A stretch of DNA of 43,276 nucleotides from an uncultured Saprospirales bacterium (GTDB lineage: Bacteria; Bacteroidota; Bacteroidia; Chitinophagales; Saprospiraceae), in NCBI GenBank assembly GCA_937864265.1, contig CALMIR010000187.1, positions 1-43,276 on the forward strand, in the 5' to 3' direction. This document shows, piece after piece, positions 15,971-23,983 of the stretch. The position numbers and the translations under genes are program-made. The notes below the pieces were generated by a model. It saw only the letters and a list, made by a program, of their open reading frames with translations. It did no database searches and was not told the origin of the DNA. Each line of letters starts with the position of its first letter. The first letter of the stretch is position 1.

Positions 15971-16819
15971 ATGACAGACACGACACTTGTGCCATTAATT
16001 AGCCTGGAGCGTTGGGCTGAGCAATTTGAAGCCAACGCCAAAGCTTACCAATCGGCCTCGCCTTATCCCTACGCCCAATTTGAAGACTTCCTCGAAGGTT
16101 GGGCTGCTAAGAAGGCGATGGAGGCCTTTCCAAAAGTCAAAGACGAAGGCTGGATTCATTACCTGCACGTCAATGAGAAAAAGCATGGCTTGAATAAAAT
16201 GGATATGATCCCGCCCTTTTTGCAGGAAGTGATCCGCGCTTTGAATAGCGATGCTTTTGTAAAAATACTGAGCCAATTGACAGGCATTGATGGCCTAAAA
16301 GCTGATCCCTCACTGGAAGGAGGTGGCTTGCACCAAAGCCAACGTGGTGGTTTTTTGAACATTCACGCCGATTTTACCGTGCATCCGCACAAACGCAACT
16401 GGCGCAGAAGGGTCAATTTGCTCATTTACCTGAATGAGGATTGGAAAGAGGAGTACCGGGGAGAATTGCAATTGTGGTCGCGCGATATGAAGCGCTGTGA
16501 ACAAAAGATAAGCCCGGTGTACAATCGCTGTGTTATTTTCAATACGGATGAAGACTCCTACCACGGCCTGCCTGATCCCATCCAATGCCCGGAGGAGATG
16601 ACCCGCAAGTCTATTGCCCTCTATTACTTTACGGAGGAGACCGAGGCACCGCGCAAACGCGCCACCAATTACAAAGCCCGCCCTGGCGATGGCTTGAAAA
16701 GTATTGCCATCTACCTCGATAAAAAGGCGGTAGAAGTATATAACACCTTGAAAGGTCGTTTGGGGCTCAACGATGATTTTGTCAGCTCGTTGCTCAATCG
16801 CTTCAATAGGAAAAAGTAA
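15971..16819 (+). CDS. 2-oxoglutarate/Fe(II)-dependent oxygenase (prolyl-hydroxylase-like)
   Basis: A 282-aa cytoplasmic oxygenase of the prolyl 4-hydroxylase-like double-stranded beta-helix group. The iron ligands are visible: H132 and D134 in NIHADFTVHP, and H198 in EDSYHGLPDPI. A basic residue suited to binding 2-oxoglutarate follows in MTRKSIALYYF. The segment RRRVNLLIYLNEDWKEEYRGEL is typical of the family. No signal peptide is present. It ends 3 bases before the GT39 gene, so the two are surely cotranscribed. Related proteins occur in surface-polysaccharide and modified-peptide gene sets. The substrate, protein or glycan, cannot be told. Confidence 0.85.
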   Translation: MTDTTLVPLISLERWAEQFEANAKAYQSASPYPYAQFEDFLEGWAAKKAMEAFPKVKDEGWIHYLHVNEKKHGLNKMDMIPPFLQEVIRALNSDAFVKILSQLTGIDGLKADPSLEGGGLHQSQRGGFLNIHADFTVHPHKRNWRRRVNLLIYLNEDWKEEYRGELQLWSRDMKRCEQKISPVYNRCVIFNTDEDSYHGLPDPIQCPEEMTRKSIALYYFTEETEAPRKRATNYKARPGDGLKSIAIYLDKKAVEVYNTLKGRLGLNDDFVSSLLNRFNRKK

Positions 16820-16822
16820 GCT

Positions 16823-18502
16823 ATGATACCATCCGGCAATAAACGCCCATACCTCTTTTTGTTTGCCGCTTTAGGGGCAGTTTTTTTTCTGCCTTTCTTG
16901 GGTGGCGTTCATCTCTTCGATTGGGATGAAGTCAATTTTGCAGAGATCAGCCGGGAAATGCTTTTGCTCAAAGATTATACCCGGGTGCACGTCAATTTTG
17001 AGCCTTTTTACCAAAAACCGCCTTTCTTTTTTTGGTTGCAGGTATTGGCTATGAAGTTAGTAGGTATTGGGGACTATGCAGCTCGTTTGCCGAATGCGAT
17101 TTGTGGTATCATTACCCTGCCTTTGTTGTACGATATGGGACGCAAGCTGCGCGGACACCGCTTTGGTCTTTTGTGGGCGGTCGCTTACTTTGGTTCTGTG
17201 CTGCCTTTCTTGTATTTCAAATCGGGTATCATTGACCCCTGGTTCAATCTGTTTATTTTCTTAGGGCTTTATTTTTTCATCCTTTTTTACTGGAAAAAAG
17301 AGCAATTCTCTGGTATAACCCTGAGTAAATCCCGCTGGTATTACTTGCTGCTCGGCGGCTTTTTCATTGGAATGGGTATATTGACCAAAGGTCAGGTGGC
17401 TTATTTGATCGCCGTATTGACGATGGGAGTGTACTGGATCTATCAGCGCTTCCGGTTATATGTTTCTATTCCGCAATTTTTGTTGTTTACACTGGCTGCT
17501 TCCGTAGTCACCCTGGCCTGGTACGGTATCGAAACACTCCACCACGGCTTTACTTTTGTAGAAGAATTCAATAAATACCAGTATCGTCTATTCAGTACCC
17601 CCGATGCCGGACACAAGGGCTTTCCGGGATACCATTTTGTTGTATTGCTGGTCGGCTGTTTTCCTGCTTCCATTTTTGCCATTCGTACTTTTTTTAAAAC
17701 GCCGGACGAGGATGCCGCATTCAAAGCCGATTTTAACCGATGGATGAAAATCCTTTTCTGGGTGGTCTTGATTTTGTTTACGGTTGTCCAGTCGAAAATC
17801 GTTCATTATTCGTCTATGTGTTATTTCCCGCTGACCTATCTGGCGGCACTTGCGCTGGATCGGTGGTTGGAAGGCGGGATTGTCATGAATAAATGGATGA
17901 AAGCCGGGCTACTCGGTGTTGGCGGATTGTACGTATTGGCAACGGCTTTGATGCCAGTGCTTGGGAGCAATGCTGCGGCTTTAAAGCCTTACTTTAAAGA
18001 CCCATTTGCGCAGGGCAATCTCGAAGCTCCAGTGCAGTGGAGTGGGGCAGAGGTGATCCCGGCTGTGTTTTTGTTTATCTTGCTTTGGCTGTTTTTTCGC
18101 TGGGCAAATAAGGGAGAAAAACTGCGGTCTATTTTCTTGCTGTTTGGCGGGACGGCCGTTTTTTGCATGCTGGCGCTGGTCTTTTTCATCGGACGGGTAG
18201 AAGCCTATTCCCAGCGGGCGGCAGTCGAGTTTTCGATGTCTAAGATGGAGGAAGATTGCTATTTGAGTACTTATGGCTACAAGTCCTACATCCCGCTGTT
18301 TTATGCCCAACCTCAAGATGGTCAGAAATGTTGTTTTAAAGACAGCGAATGTACCGACCGATTAATACAAGGGACAATCGACAAGCCCGCTTACATCATC
18401 ACCAAGGTGCAGAAAGCGGCAGAACTACAGTCAAAAGGCGCTTTGAGAGAAGTTGGCAGAAAAAACGGCTTTGTATTTTTTGAAAGAATACCTGAAAATT
18501 AG
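16823..18502 (+). CDS. GT39-type membrane glycosyltransferase (ArnT/PMT-like)
   Basis: A 559-aa polytopic membrane protein of the dolichyl-/undecaprenyl-phosphate sugar transferase class, which moves a sugar from a lipid-phosphate donor to a substrate on the periplasmic face. The first periplasmic loop contains the catalytic acidic motif in LFDWDEVNFAEISREML, followed by FYQKPPFFFWLQ and AARLPNA, all characteristic. About twelve hydrophobic helices follow, then a C-terminal soluble region (about 440-559) containing the cluster KCCFKDSEC. The start, 3 bases after the oxygenase stop, implies an operon. Acceptor (lipid A, protein or glycan) unknown. Confidence 0.85.
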   Translation: MIPSGNKRPYLFLFAALGAVFFLPFLGGVHLFDWDEVNFAEISREMLLLKDYTRVHVNFEPFYQKPPFFFWLQVLAMKLVGIGDYAARLPNAICGIITLPLLYDMGRKLRGHRFGLLWAVAYFGSVLPFLYFKSGIIDPWFNLFIFLGLYFFILFYWKKEQFSGITLSKSRWYYLLLGGFFIGMGILTKGQVAYLIAVLTMGVYWIYQRFRLYVSIPQFLLFTLAASVVTLAWYGIETLHHGFTFVEEFNKYQYRLFSTPDAGHKGFPGYHFVVLLVGCFPASIFAIRTFFKTPDEDAAFKADFNRWMKILFWVVLILFTVVQSKIVHYSSMCYFPLTYLAALALDRWLEGGIVMNKWMKAGLLGVGGLYVLATALMPVLGSNAAALKPYFKDPFAQGNLEAPVQWSGAEVIPAVFLFILLWLFFRWANKGEKLRSIFLLFGGTAVFCMLALVFFIGRVEAYSQRAAVEFSMSKMEEDCYLSTYGYKSYIPLFYAQPQDGQKCCFKDSECTDRLIQGTIDKPAYIITKVQKAAELQSKGALREVGRKNGFVFFERIPEN

Positions 18503-18539
18503 TACATTGCACAGTATCTTGAACAAAACCAAAAACTAA

Positions 18540-19121
18540 ATGCCTCTTTGGCAAAAAAACGACGAACGAATTTCCGACGAAGATCTGATTGCGCTGTACA
18601 AAAAACGGCTTGATGCATCCATTGTGGGCATTTTGTTTCGCCGCCATTACCACAAAGTTTATGGTCTTTGCCTCAATTACCTGAAAAATGCCCATGATGG
18701 GGAAGATGCTGTCATGGAAATTTTCGAATCCCTACCCGGGCACCTTGTCCATCATTCCATTCAAAAGTTTGAACCCTGGCTCTTTTTTGTCACCAGAAAC
18801 CACTGTTTAAAACGCTTTAAAAAGCAAGTCAAAAACAGATGGGAAGACATTCAGGAAATTAATGAAGATTTTTTTGTGGAAATTGAAGCAGAAAAGGATC
18901 ATATCTATGAGCAGCGCTATGAAGCGCTCGGTGAAGCTATTGATGAACTCAAAGAAGACCAAAAAAAATGCATCATTTTGTTCTTCTTGCAGCAGAAAAC
19001 ATACAATGACATCGTAGAGATCACTGGCTTTTCTTACAACGATGTAAAAAGCTATATCCAAAACGGAAAACGCAATTTAAAAAATTACCTGCTTAACCTA
19101 AATGAAAATGACGAATTCTAA
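18540..19121 (+). CDS. ECF-type RNA polymerase sigma-70 factor
   Basis: A 193-aa sigma factor with only regions 2 and 4. Region 2 (about 20-95) includes LFRRHYHKVYGLCLNYLKNAHDGEDAVMEIF and PWLFFVTRNHCLKRF, with the divergent Asp/Glu pair of the -10 recognition helix. The acidic linker spans about 100-130, and region 4 (about 135-182) carries the helix-turn-helix YNDIVEITGFSYNDVKSYI. It directs RNA polymerase to a small regulon, probably held in check by the next gene, whose start overlaps its end by 20 bases. A TATCTTG sequence lies about 30 bases upstream of the start. The inducing signal is unknown. Confidence 0.88.
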   Translation: MPLWQKNDERISDEDLIALYKKRLDASIVGILFRRHYHKVYGLCLNYLKNAHDGEDAVMEIFESLPGHLVHHSIQKFEPWLFFVTRNHCLKRFKKQVKNRWEDIQEINEDFFVEIEAEKDHIYEQRYEALGEAIDELKEDQKKCIILFFLQQKTYNDIVEITGFSYNDVKSYIQNGKRNLKNYLLNLNENDEF

Positions 19122-19869
19122 ACACAGCAAGAAATCACTGACGAAAGCCGAAATGTTGGACAGACACCAACGCGGAGCTTGGTATTTAGCCGAAGAAACT
19201 TATGACGAATTTAGCCGAAAGGCGATGAAAGGGCTGAAATACCACGATAGCCAGGAAGCTCTACCGGAAACTTTCCGTCGCCTAGAACAAAAAATGGGAA
19301 TCGCCTCCAAACCGGTTGCCCGAACGATTCATCTGAAACCCGTATTAGCCGTAGCCGCTTCCGTGGCTTTATTGGTGTTGGCGGGCTTGTTTTTATGGCA
19401 GAATAACGCTTCGAGTGACCAGCTTTTTGCCAATCATTTTGATTATTTGCCCTCTGCCATTCAAAATAACGAAGGCGATACGGATGTCAGAGATGCCGTG
19501 ACGGGTTCCAAAGGCACACTCAAAGACCAGGTTTTATCGGCTTACGGAAACGGGCAGTACGAGCAGGCTTTGACTTTGATGGAGCAGTATAGACAGGTAT
19601 TTCCGGAAGACAAAGAGATGGCTTTTTATCAGGCTATTTTATATTTAGGGCAAGGCGAAGAAAATCAAGCAGTTGTGTTATTGGAAAGCATGACAGACGA
19701 TCTGCCGCGCAAGGAATACCAGCGCGCTCATGAGCATTACCTGGCGATGGCTTACCTGAAAGTAGGCACATTGGATAAAGCCAAGCCCTTGTTCCTTCAA
19801 CTCAAATCGGGTAACGACCGCTACGCCAGAATGGCAGCAGAGATATTAAAGCAATGGCCAACAAAATAG
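19102..19869 (+). CDS. Single-pass membrane TPR protein, probable anti-sigma factor
   Basis: This 255-aa protein has a cytoplasmic N-terminal part (1-80), one transmembrane helix (about 81-99, VLAVAASVALLVLAGLFLW), a conserved-looking juxtamembrane motif LFANHFDYLPSAI, and a periplasmic C-terminal TPR domain (about 138-250, with AYGNGQYEQALTLMEQY and AMAYLKVGTLDKAKPLFLQL). I recognise this layout from Bacteroidota proteins paired with ECF sigma factors and TPR-CHAT proteins. The 20-base overlap with the sigma gene supports cotranslation and binding. No zinc-type anti-sigma motif (HxxxCxxC) is present, so the binding fold is not the classical one. Its 3' end overlaps the convergent TPR-CHAT gene by 68 bases. 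Confidence 0.7.
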   Translation: MKMTNSKHSKKSLTKAEMLDRHQRGAWYLAEETYDEFSRKAMKGLKYHDSQEALPETFRRLEQKMGIASKPVARTIHLKPVLAVAASVALLVLAGLFLWQNNASSDQLFANHFDYLPSAIQNNEGDTDVRDAVTGSKGTLKDQVLSAYGNGQYEQALTLMEQYRQVFPEDKEMAFYQAILYLGQGEENQAVVLLESMTDDLPRKEYQRAHEHYLAMAYLKVGTLDKAKPLFLQLKSGNDRYARMAAEILKQWPTK

Positions 19870-22726
19870 TTAAGCCAACAATAAAAACGAATGAGGCATT
19901 GCTTTGATTTTTGCCATCCAACACCAGTGGGGTTCGTTCACCACTGTAAATGAATCCACTCCAATAATAAGGGTCGGTAAAAAGCTCGTCGTTTTCATCG
20001 AGGTAAAACAATTTAGCCTGCCGCATGGCTTCGCACTTGTCGAAACCTGACTGGAGATATTCATAATATTTTTTGACCAAAATGGGGGTGGTGCCATCTT
20101 TTACCTGCCAAAGGGACATAACCAGGTTGGAGCATCCGGCATAAGCCAAGGCTTGCGCTAAACTGGCGTTGCCCTCACCTTTTTTGATCTTTCCAATACC
20201 TGTATTGCAAGCGCTCAGAAAAATAAGGTCTGTTTCCAGTTTTAGGCCATACATCTCGTAGGCGTGTAAGTAACCATCCTGTTGGTTATCAGCCTGTAAG
20301 ATCAGGTGCGAAGTGCTTGGAACCAGGTCATTGATAAAGGTGTGGGTGGCTACATGAAAAGCGCTAAATTGGGTGCAGTGCTTCCTAAAATTGCTTTCTG
20401 TGGCTTGTTCATTGTACAAAAACCGGCCTTTGAATTGTTTTTTCAAACTATCCAATTCCATTTTTGCCCCCGGTAAAACAGAAAAAGAAGTTCCTTGTAT
20501 GAGGTTGAAGTCAGGTGCAAAGGCGACCATTTTTTGGCTGGCCTTGCGCGCTCGCTCATGCCAGGCATGCAGCGTATTGTTGACGGAAAATAGATACCGG
20601 ATGGAGTAATCTCTAATCAAATAAGGTTTTGTCTTTTCGCTTGGATCGGGTAAACGACTGAGCAATAACTCAAAGGGGATGTAGGACATCAGATCGTCGT
20701 TGACAATAGCCAGTTTTTCGCTTTTGACAAAAGGCTGCACAGGCTGGAAAAGTTGTTGATAAGCCTGAAAGCTTTGCCAATTGAAACTAGGGGTTCTTCC
20801 TACGGTGGCATTTCGAAGCTCGATGATGAGACCGCCCAAATCGGCTACTTCCCAGTGTAGGAGTTGGGGCGAGGCATTGGCATGGATGATAAAAGCAAAA
20901 ACCTGGTCGCCATTGACAAAGTACTCCACCAGCGTTTCATCAGGGCCCAATAATTTTTTGACGACTTTGTCATAAGAGACATCAGGCAATCCCAGCTTGA
21001 GTTGGTAATAGCGCTTGTAGTTTGTTTTAATCTCGTTTTCCAATTGCTCCCGCTCCTTCCTTTTGGCGTGATAGGCTTGCTCCCAGCTTCTGATCAGCGA
21101 TGCCGGTTCGCCTGCTTTGTTGCGCAATAAATTGGAGTAGAACTCAATTTCTTCTTTCAAGCGCATTTCGCGGCTTATGATATCCGGCGGAACACCCGCA
21201 AACTCTCTGGTATATAGATCATTGAGGTTTTCTAGTGTAGAAAGGAATTTCGTTTTTTCCGAATATTGGAAAGCCTGATTAAAATAGCTGGTGTCAGCGG
21301 TTCTTTGGTAGAGTTCATATAAGGTTTGAATAGCGCCTGCGTACAAATCATAAGACTTGGCGGCCAGCATTTCTTTCGTTTCTTCGTAATAGGAGGATTG
21401 CCGGGAATTCAGGTGCAAAGAATCGCCTTGCTGATAAAAGGGCAAAGCAGCCTGAAGTAAGTTAATATCCAGCTGTGCCAATGCCATTTCCCGGATGGCC
21501 AAACCGTATAGTGCATACAGTTTTTGCCCCGTTTCCTGAATGTCAATTTGTTTCCAGGAAGGGCAATCTGTAATCGTTGTTGGGTGATAGTCCCGGGCAA
21601 GCTGCTGAAAGCCTTTTTGTAAGCTTTGGATGGCTGCCGACCATTTTTTTTGACCTAACTGAGCTTCCGCTAAAATCAGGAAGGTACTAGCCTGTATTTC
21701 CGGGTTGCGGCTTTGAGCCTGAAGCATTTGCTCTGCCAACTGAACGGCTTCGGGAAAGCGGTTTTGATGGATAAGCCACTGACACTGGTAATTAAAGGCA
21801 ATTTGCCGTTGCGAAGGACGAACGCTATGATCCGATGCCACCAGTGCTAAAACGCTATCCAGGTAAAGGCGGGCTTCTGACCAGTCATTGGCTTCGGAGT
21901 AAGCGCGAACCAAATTGTTGAGGGTAGAAGCGATGTCATTGCCATTTGCTTCCGATAAGTGCCGTCGAATATCCAGTGCTGCTTGCAAATGTTCTAAGGC
22001 CAGTTCGCTTTCTCCGATATCGATATAATAGGTGCCTAGATTATTATGGGCTTTGGCTTTCTCCGATGGGGTATCAATAATAGGAATGGCCTGCATTTGC
22101 AAATCAATGGCTTTTCCCACATCTCCTTTCATGCAATAGGCGTAAGCCAAATTGACGAGAGCTGCGGCTTCGCCTTCATGGTATCTCAATTGCCGCGAAA
22201 TGGACAAAGAGGTATCGGCATATTGGATGGCCTCCGCCCACCGCCTTCGGCGCATAAAGGCGGCTCCCATGCTAAAGTAGGAACTTGCGGCCTCTTCACT
22301 AAAAAAACCTTTGGTGGACAAGGCTGCCGCATGGCTGCGTTGATAATAGCGCATTTGATCGTCATAGCGCCCCAGCATAGATGAAAAAACACCGAGATTT
22401 TGCAGGATCATGGGAAAAAAATCCAGCTCAGTGGTATCCAGATGTTGTGCAGCAATAGACAGACTGGTTTCGGCTTCCTGCAAAGCTTCCTGCAAATGCC
22501 CCAGCCCATAAGCGCTTTCACTCAACCAAAGGTAGAGGTAAGACTGCCTTTCGAAATTGTTTTCCTGTTGGAAAAAAGGGAGCGCTTTGTGGTAATAGTT
22601 GCGGGCATGGCTGTAAGCTTCCTCGTTCACGCATACATCACCCATTTCAACCAATTCGGGTGGAGTCAGTTGAGCAAGTGTTGGGAATTGCGCCAATAAC
22701 AAGAAAAATACAACGCGAAACTTCAT
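19802..22726 (-). CDS. Periplasmic, membrane-anchored TPR-CHAT protease-like protein
   Basis: The reading frame extends to 22765, but the ATG at 22726 is chosen because it starts a signal peptide (MKFRVVFFLLLAQFPTLAQ) and sits just behind a promoter box; this gives 974 aa. Residues about 25-430 are TPR repeats (for example ALEHLQAALDIRRHL), followed by a helical region (about 430-600). The C-terminal CHAT domain (about 640-930) carries a caspase-like dyad: H795 in HVATHTF and C840 in LSACNTG. A transmembrane helix (about 944-967) precedes a short basic tail. CHAT domains are cysteine proteases related to caspases and separases. The signal peptide and C-terminal anchor put both TPR and CHAT in the periplasm. 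No substrate is known. Confidence 0.85.
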   Translation of the reverse strand: MKFRVVFFLLLAQFPTLAQLTPPELVEMGDVCVNEEAYSHARNYYHKALPFFQQENNFERQSYLYLWLSESAYGLGHLQEALQEAETSLSIAAQHLDTTELDFFPMILQNLGVFSSMLGRYDDQMRYYQRSHAAALSTKGFFSEEAASSYFSMGAAFMRRRRWAEAIQYADTSLSISRQLRYHEGEAAALVNLAYAYCMKGDVGKAIDLQMQAIPIIDTPSEKAKAHNNLGTYYIDIGESELALEHLQAALDIRRHLSEANGNDIASTLNNLVRAYSEANDWSEARLYLDSVLALVASDHSVRPSQRQIAFNYQCQWLIHQNRFPEAVQLAEQMLQAQSRNPEIQASTFLILAEAQLGQKKWSAAIQSLQKGFQQLARDYHPTTITDCPSWKQIDIQETGQKLYALYGLAIREMALAQLDINLLQAALPFYQQGDSLHLNSRQSSYYEETKEMLAAKSYDLYAGAIQTLYELYQRTADTSYFNQAFQYSEKTKFLSTLENLNDLYTREFAGVPPDIISREMRLKEEIEFYSNLLRNKAGEPASLIRSWEQAYHAKRKEREQLENEIKTNYKRYYQLKLGLPDVSYDKVVKKLLGPDETLVEYFVNGDQVFAFIIHANASPQLLHWEVADLGGLIIELRNATVGRTPSFNWQSFQAYQQLFQPVQPFVKSEKLAIVNDDLMSYIPFELLLSRLPDPSEKTKPYLIRDYSIRYLFSVNNTLHAWHERARKASQKMVAFAPDFNLIQGTSFSVLPGAKMELDSLKKQFKGRFLYNEQATESNFRKHCTQFSAFHVATHTFINDLVPSTSHLILQADNQQDGYLHAYEMYGLKLETDLIFLSACNTGIGKIKKGEGNASLAQALAYAGCSNLVMSLWQVKDGTTPILVKKYYEYLQSGFDKCEAMRQAKLFYLDENDELFTDPYYWSGFIYSGERTPLVLDGKNQSNASFVFIVGLTILLAIALISLLPFWRSGRYPI

Positions 22727-22731
22727 TGAGG

Positions 22732-22765
22732 CAAATATATCAAAGACCATTGCAAAATAGCTCAA
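22732..22765 (-). promoter_or_regulatory. Promoter of the TPR-CHAT gene, giving a near-leaderless mRNA
   Basis: Read on the minus strand, TATATTTG (22732-22739) is an exact TAnnTTTG box. A TTG (22763-22765) lies 23 bases upstream, at the long end of the known -33/-7 spacing. Only 5 bases separate the box from the ATG at 22726, so the transcript should start at or next to the start codon. Confidence 0.55.
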
Positions 22766-22887
22766 TACCTATAAGAATGTGTAGTTTTTCAATAAATTTT
22801 GTGTTTGACTATCAAAAAGGTGAACTAATTGCCGAAAAATTGCGTTCTTTGCATTAGTAATAGGTTTTAGTTAAAAATAGTTTGGCG

Positions 22888-22930
22888 TTGCACACACAAC
22901 TTCACCGTTGATTGTGTGCAATTTTTTTTT
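22888..22930 (+). terminator. Terminator-like hairpin with T-run just before the start codon of the next gene
   Basis: TTGCACACA (22888-22896) pairs with TGTGTGCAA (22913-22921) and CAAC (22897-22900) with GTTG (22907-22910), leaving a 2-base bulge and a 6-base loop. Nine T residues follow directly (22922-22930), and the ATG of the next gene comes 6 bases later. In form it is a strong intrinsic terminator for plus-strand transcription, but the upstream gene runs the other way. It therefore lies in the leader of the downstream gene and could act as an attenuator. Confidence 0.65.
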
Positions 22931-22935
22931 CAATT

Positions 22936-23292
22936 ATGAAGCTTACCCATCGCCAATTTCAGGACATTCAAACGCTGGCCAGCCGTGTTCTGGAAGGAGA
23001 TCATTTTGACACGGATATCGAAACCTTTTCCCGCTTTTCTGAACAATTCCGGCATTGGATTTATGACTTTACAGACGATTACAGGGTGGTAGAAAGGCTG
23101 GAGAAAATTCCTTTCATCGAAGTTCAAAAAGAGCAATCGTCGTTTTGGGATGCCGTACCAGGTATCAGTCCATTTCGGATGTACAACAAATACCGCGATC
23201 GGGAAGGCATAAAGGCCAAAGTAAAAGAAGCAGCTTCGCTGTTCAACGCCATTTATTTTTTGCTTCAGGATGAGTTGGACGAATTCGTGTAA
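22936..23292 (+). CDS. Small uncharacterised soluble protein behind a leader hairpin
   Basis: I do not recognise this 118-aa protein. The frame could start at a TTG at 22912, but that lies inside the leader hairpin, so the ATG at 22936 (MKLTHRQFQDIQTLASRVLE) is preferred. It is acidic, rich in aromatic residues (FRHWIYDFTDDY, SSFWDAVPG, PFRMYNKYRDREG), and predicted helical at its C-terminus. There is no signal peptide, membrane segment or cysteine. It is followed by a GNAT gene after 30 bases and probably cotranscribed with it. The leader hairpin suggests that its expression is conditional. Confidence 0.6.
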   Translation: MKLTHRQFQDIQTLASRVLEGDHFDTDIETFSRFSEQFRHWIYDFTDDYRVVERLEKIPFIEVQKEQSSFWDAVPGISPFRMYNKYRDREGIKAKVKEAASLFNAIYFLLQDELDEFV

Positions 23293-23322
23293 ATAGATAC
23301 GCTTAAAGAAAACGCATTCCCC

Positions 23323-23886
23323 ATGAATGTTCCATTGCGCGATCCCTTCCTTTTTCAAACCAACAGGCTGCTTGTTCGGCTGCTTAAAGCGTCAGATTTG
23401 CCCGATTTCCATGATATGCAGGGCAATGAAGCAGTGATGTGCTATGTGGGTGGAAAAGCCAATACCTGGGAAGAAGATGAAAAAGAACTCCAGCGCCTGA
23501 TCCAATTGTACGATCAAGTTGGAAATACTTTTTGGGTATGGGCCATTGATACGATAGAGGATGCCGCATTCATCGGTACTTGCGCCATTATTGTGAATCA
23601 GGATGGAGCATACGAAATCGGTTTCCGCTTCAGAGAACAATACTGGGGAAAAGGATACGGCTTGGAAACGGCTCAGGGGTTGCTGGCGTTTGCTTTCTCC
23701 AAATTGGAACTGGATCACTTAGTCGCCTATGTGGATGAGCGAAATAGAGGCTCCGTCAAGATACTCGATCGCTGCCTGCCCTACATCCGCACTTTTTACA
23801 ATGAACAAGAAGGCTGCACAGATCGAGCCTATCGTTTGGAAAGGGAGCAATGGGAGCAGCGTTTTCAAGCAGAGGCCGATAAGTAG
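23323..23886 (+). CDS. GNAT-family N-acetyltransferase (RimJ/RimL type)
   Basis: A 187-aa acetyltransferase expected to move an acetyl group from acetyl-CoA to an amine. The opening FQTNRLLVRLLKASDLPDFH and the acetyl-CoA-binding block YEIGFRFREQYWGKGYGLETAQGLLAFAF (about 102-130) are characteristic, and AYVDERNRGSVKILDRC corresponds to the conserved Asn-containing motif B. The C-terminus differs from most members by ending in a charged helix rather than the usual acyl-CoA-pocket strand. It is probably cotranscribed with the upstream 118-aa protein and convergent with the thioredoxin gene. Substrate unknown: ribosomal-protein N-termini and small metabolites are both possible. Confidence 0.85.
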   Translation: MNVPLRDPFLFQTNRLLVRLLKASDLPDFHDMQGNEAVMCYVGGKANTWEEDEKELQRLIQLYDQVGNTFWVWAIDTIEDAAFIGTCAIIVNQDGAYEIGFRFREQYWGKGYGLETAQGLLAFAFSKLELDHLVAYVDERNRGSVKILDRCLPYIRTFYNEQEGCTDRAYRLEREQWEQRFQAEADK

Positions 23887-23939
23887 ATGGCTCAAAGCTT
23901 ATAAAGGCTTCTGGAAGGCAAATAATGAGGTATTGTACA

Positions 23940-23957
23940 GGCAAGGGGAAGCTTGCC
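23940..23957. terminator. Weak hairpin between convergent genes
   Basis: GGCAAG pairs with CTTGCC around a 6-base loop, and ATTTTT follows about 10 bases later on the plus strand. It lies between the ends of the GNAT and thioredoxin genes. The stem is short and the T-run distant, so this is only a weak terminator candidate. Confidence 0.3.
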
Positions 23958-23983
23958 CCGCGCCCATTTTTCTCAACACCACA

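Noticed and set aside
18540-22726. A type III-E CRISPR-linked TPR-CHAT/sigma system
   Set aside because: No gRAMP/Cas7-11 protein, no repeat array and no Csx30-like gene are present, and the CHAT protein has a signal peptide. Only the analogy is kept as a finding.
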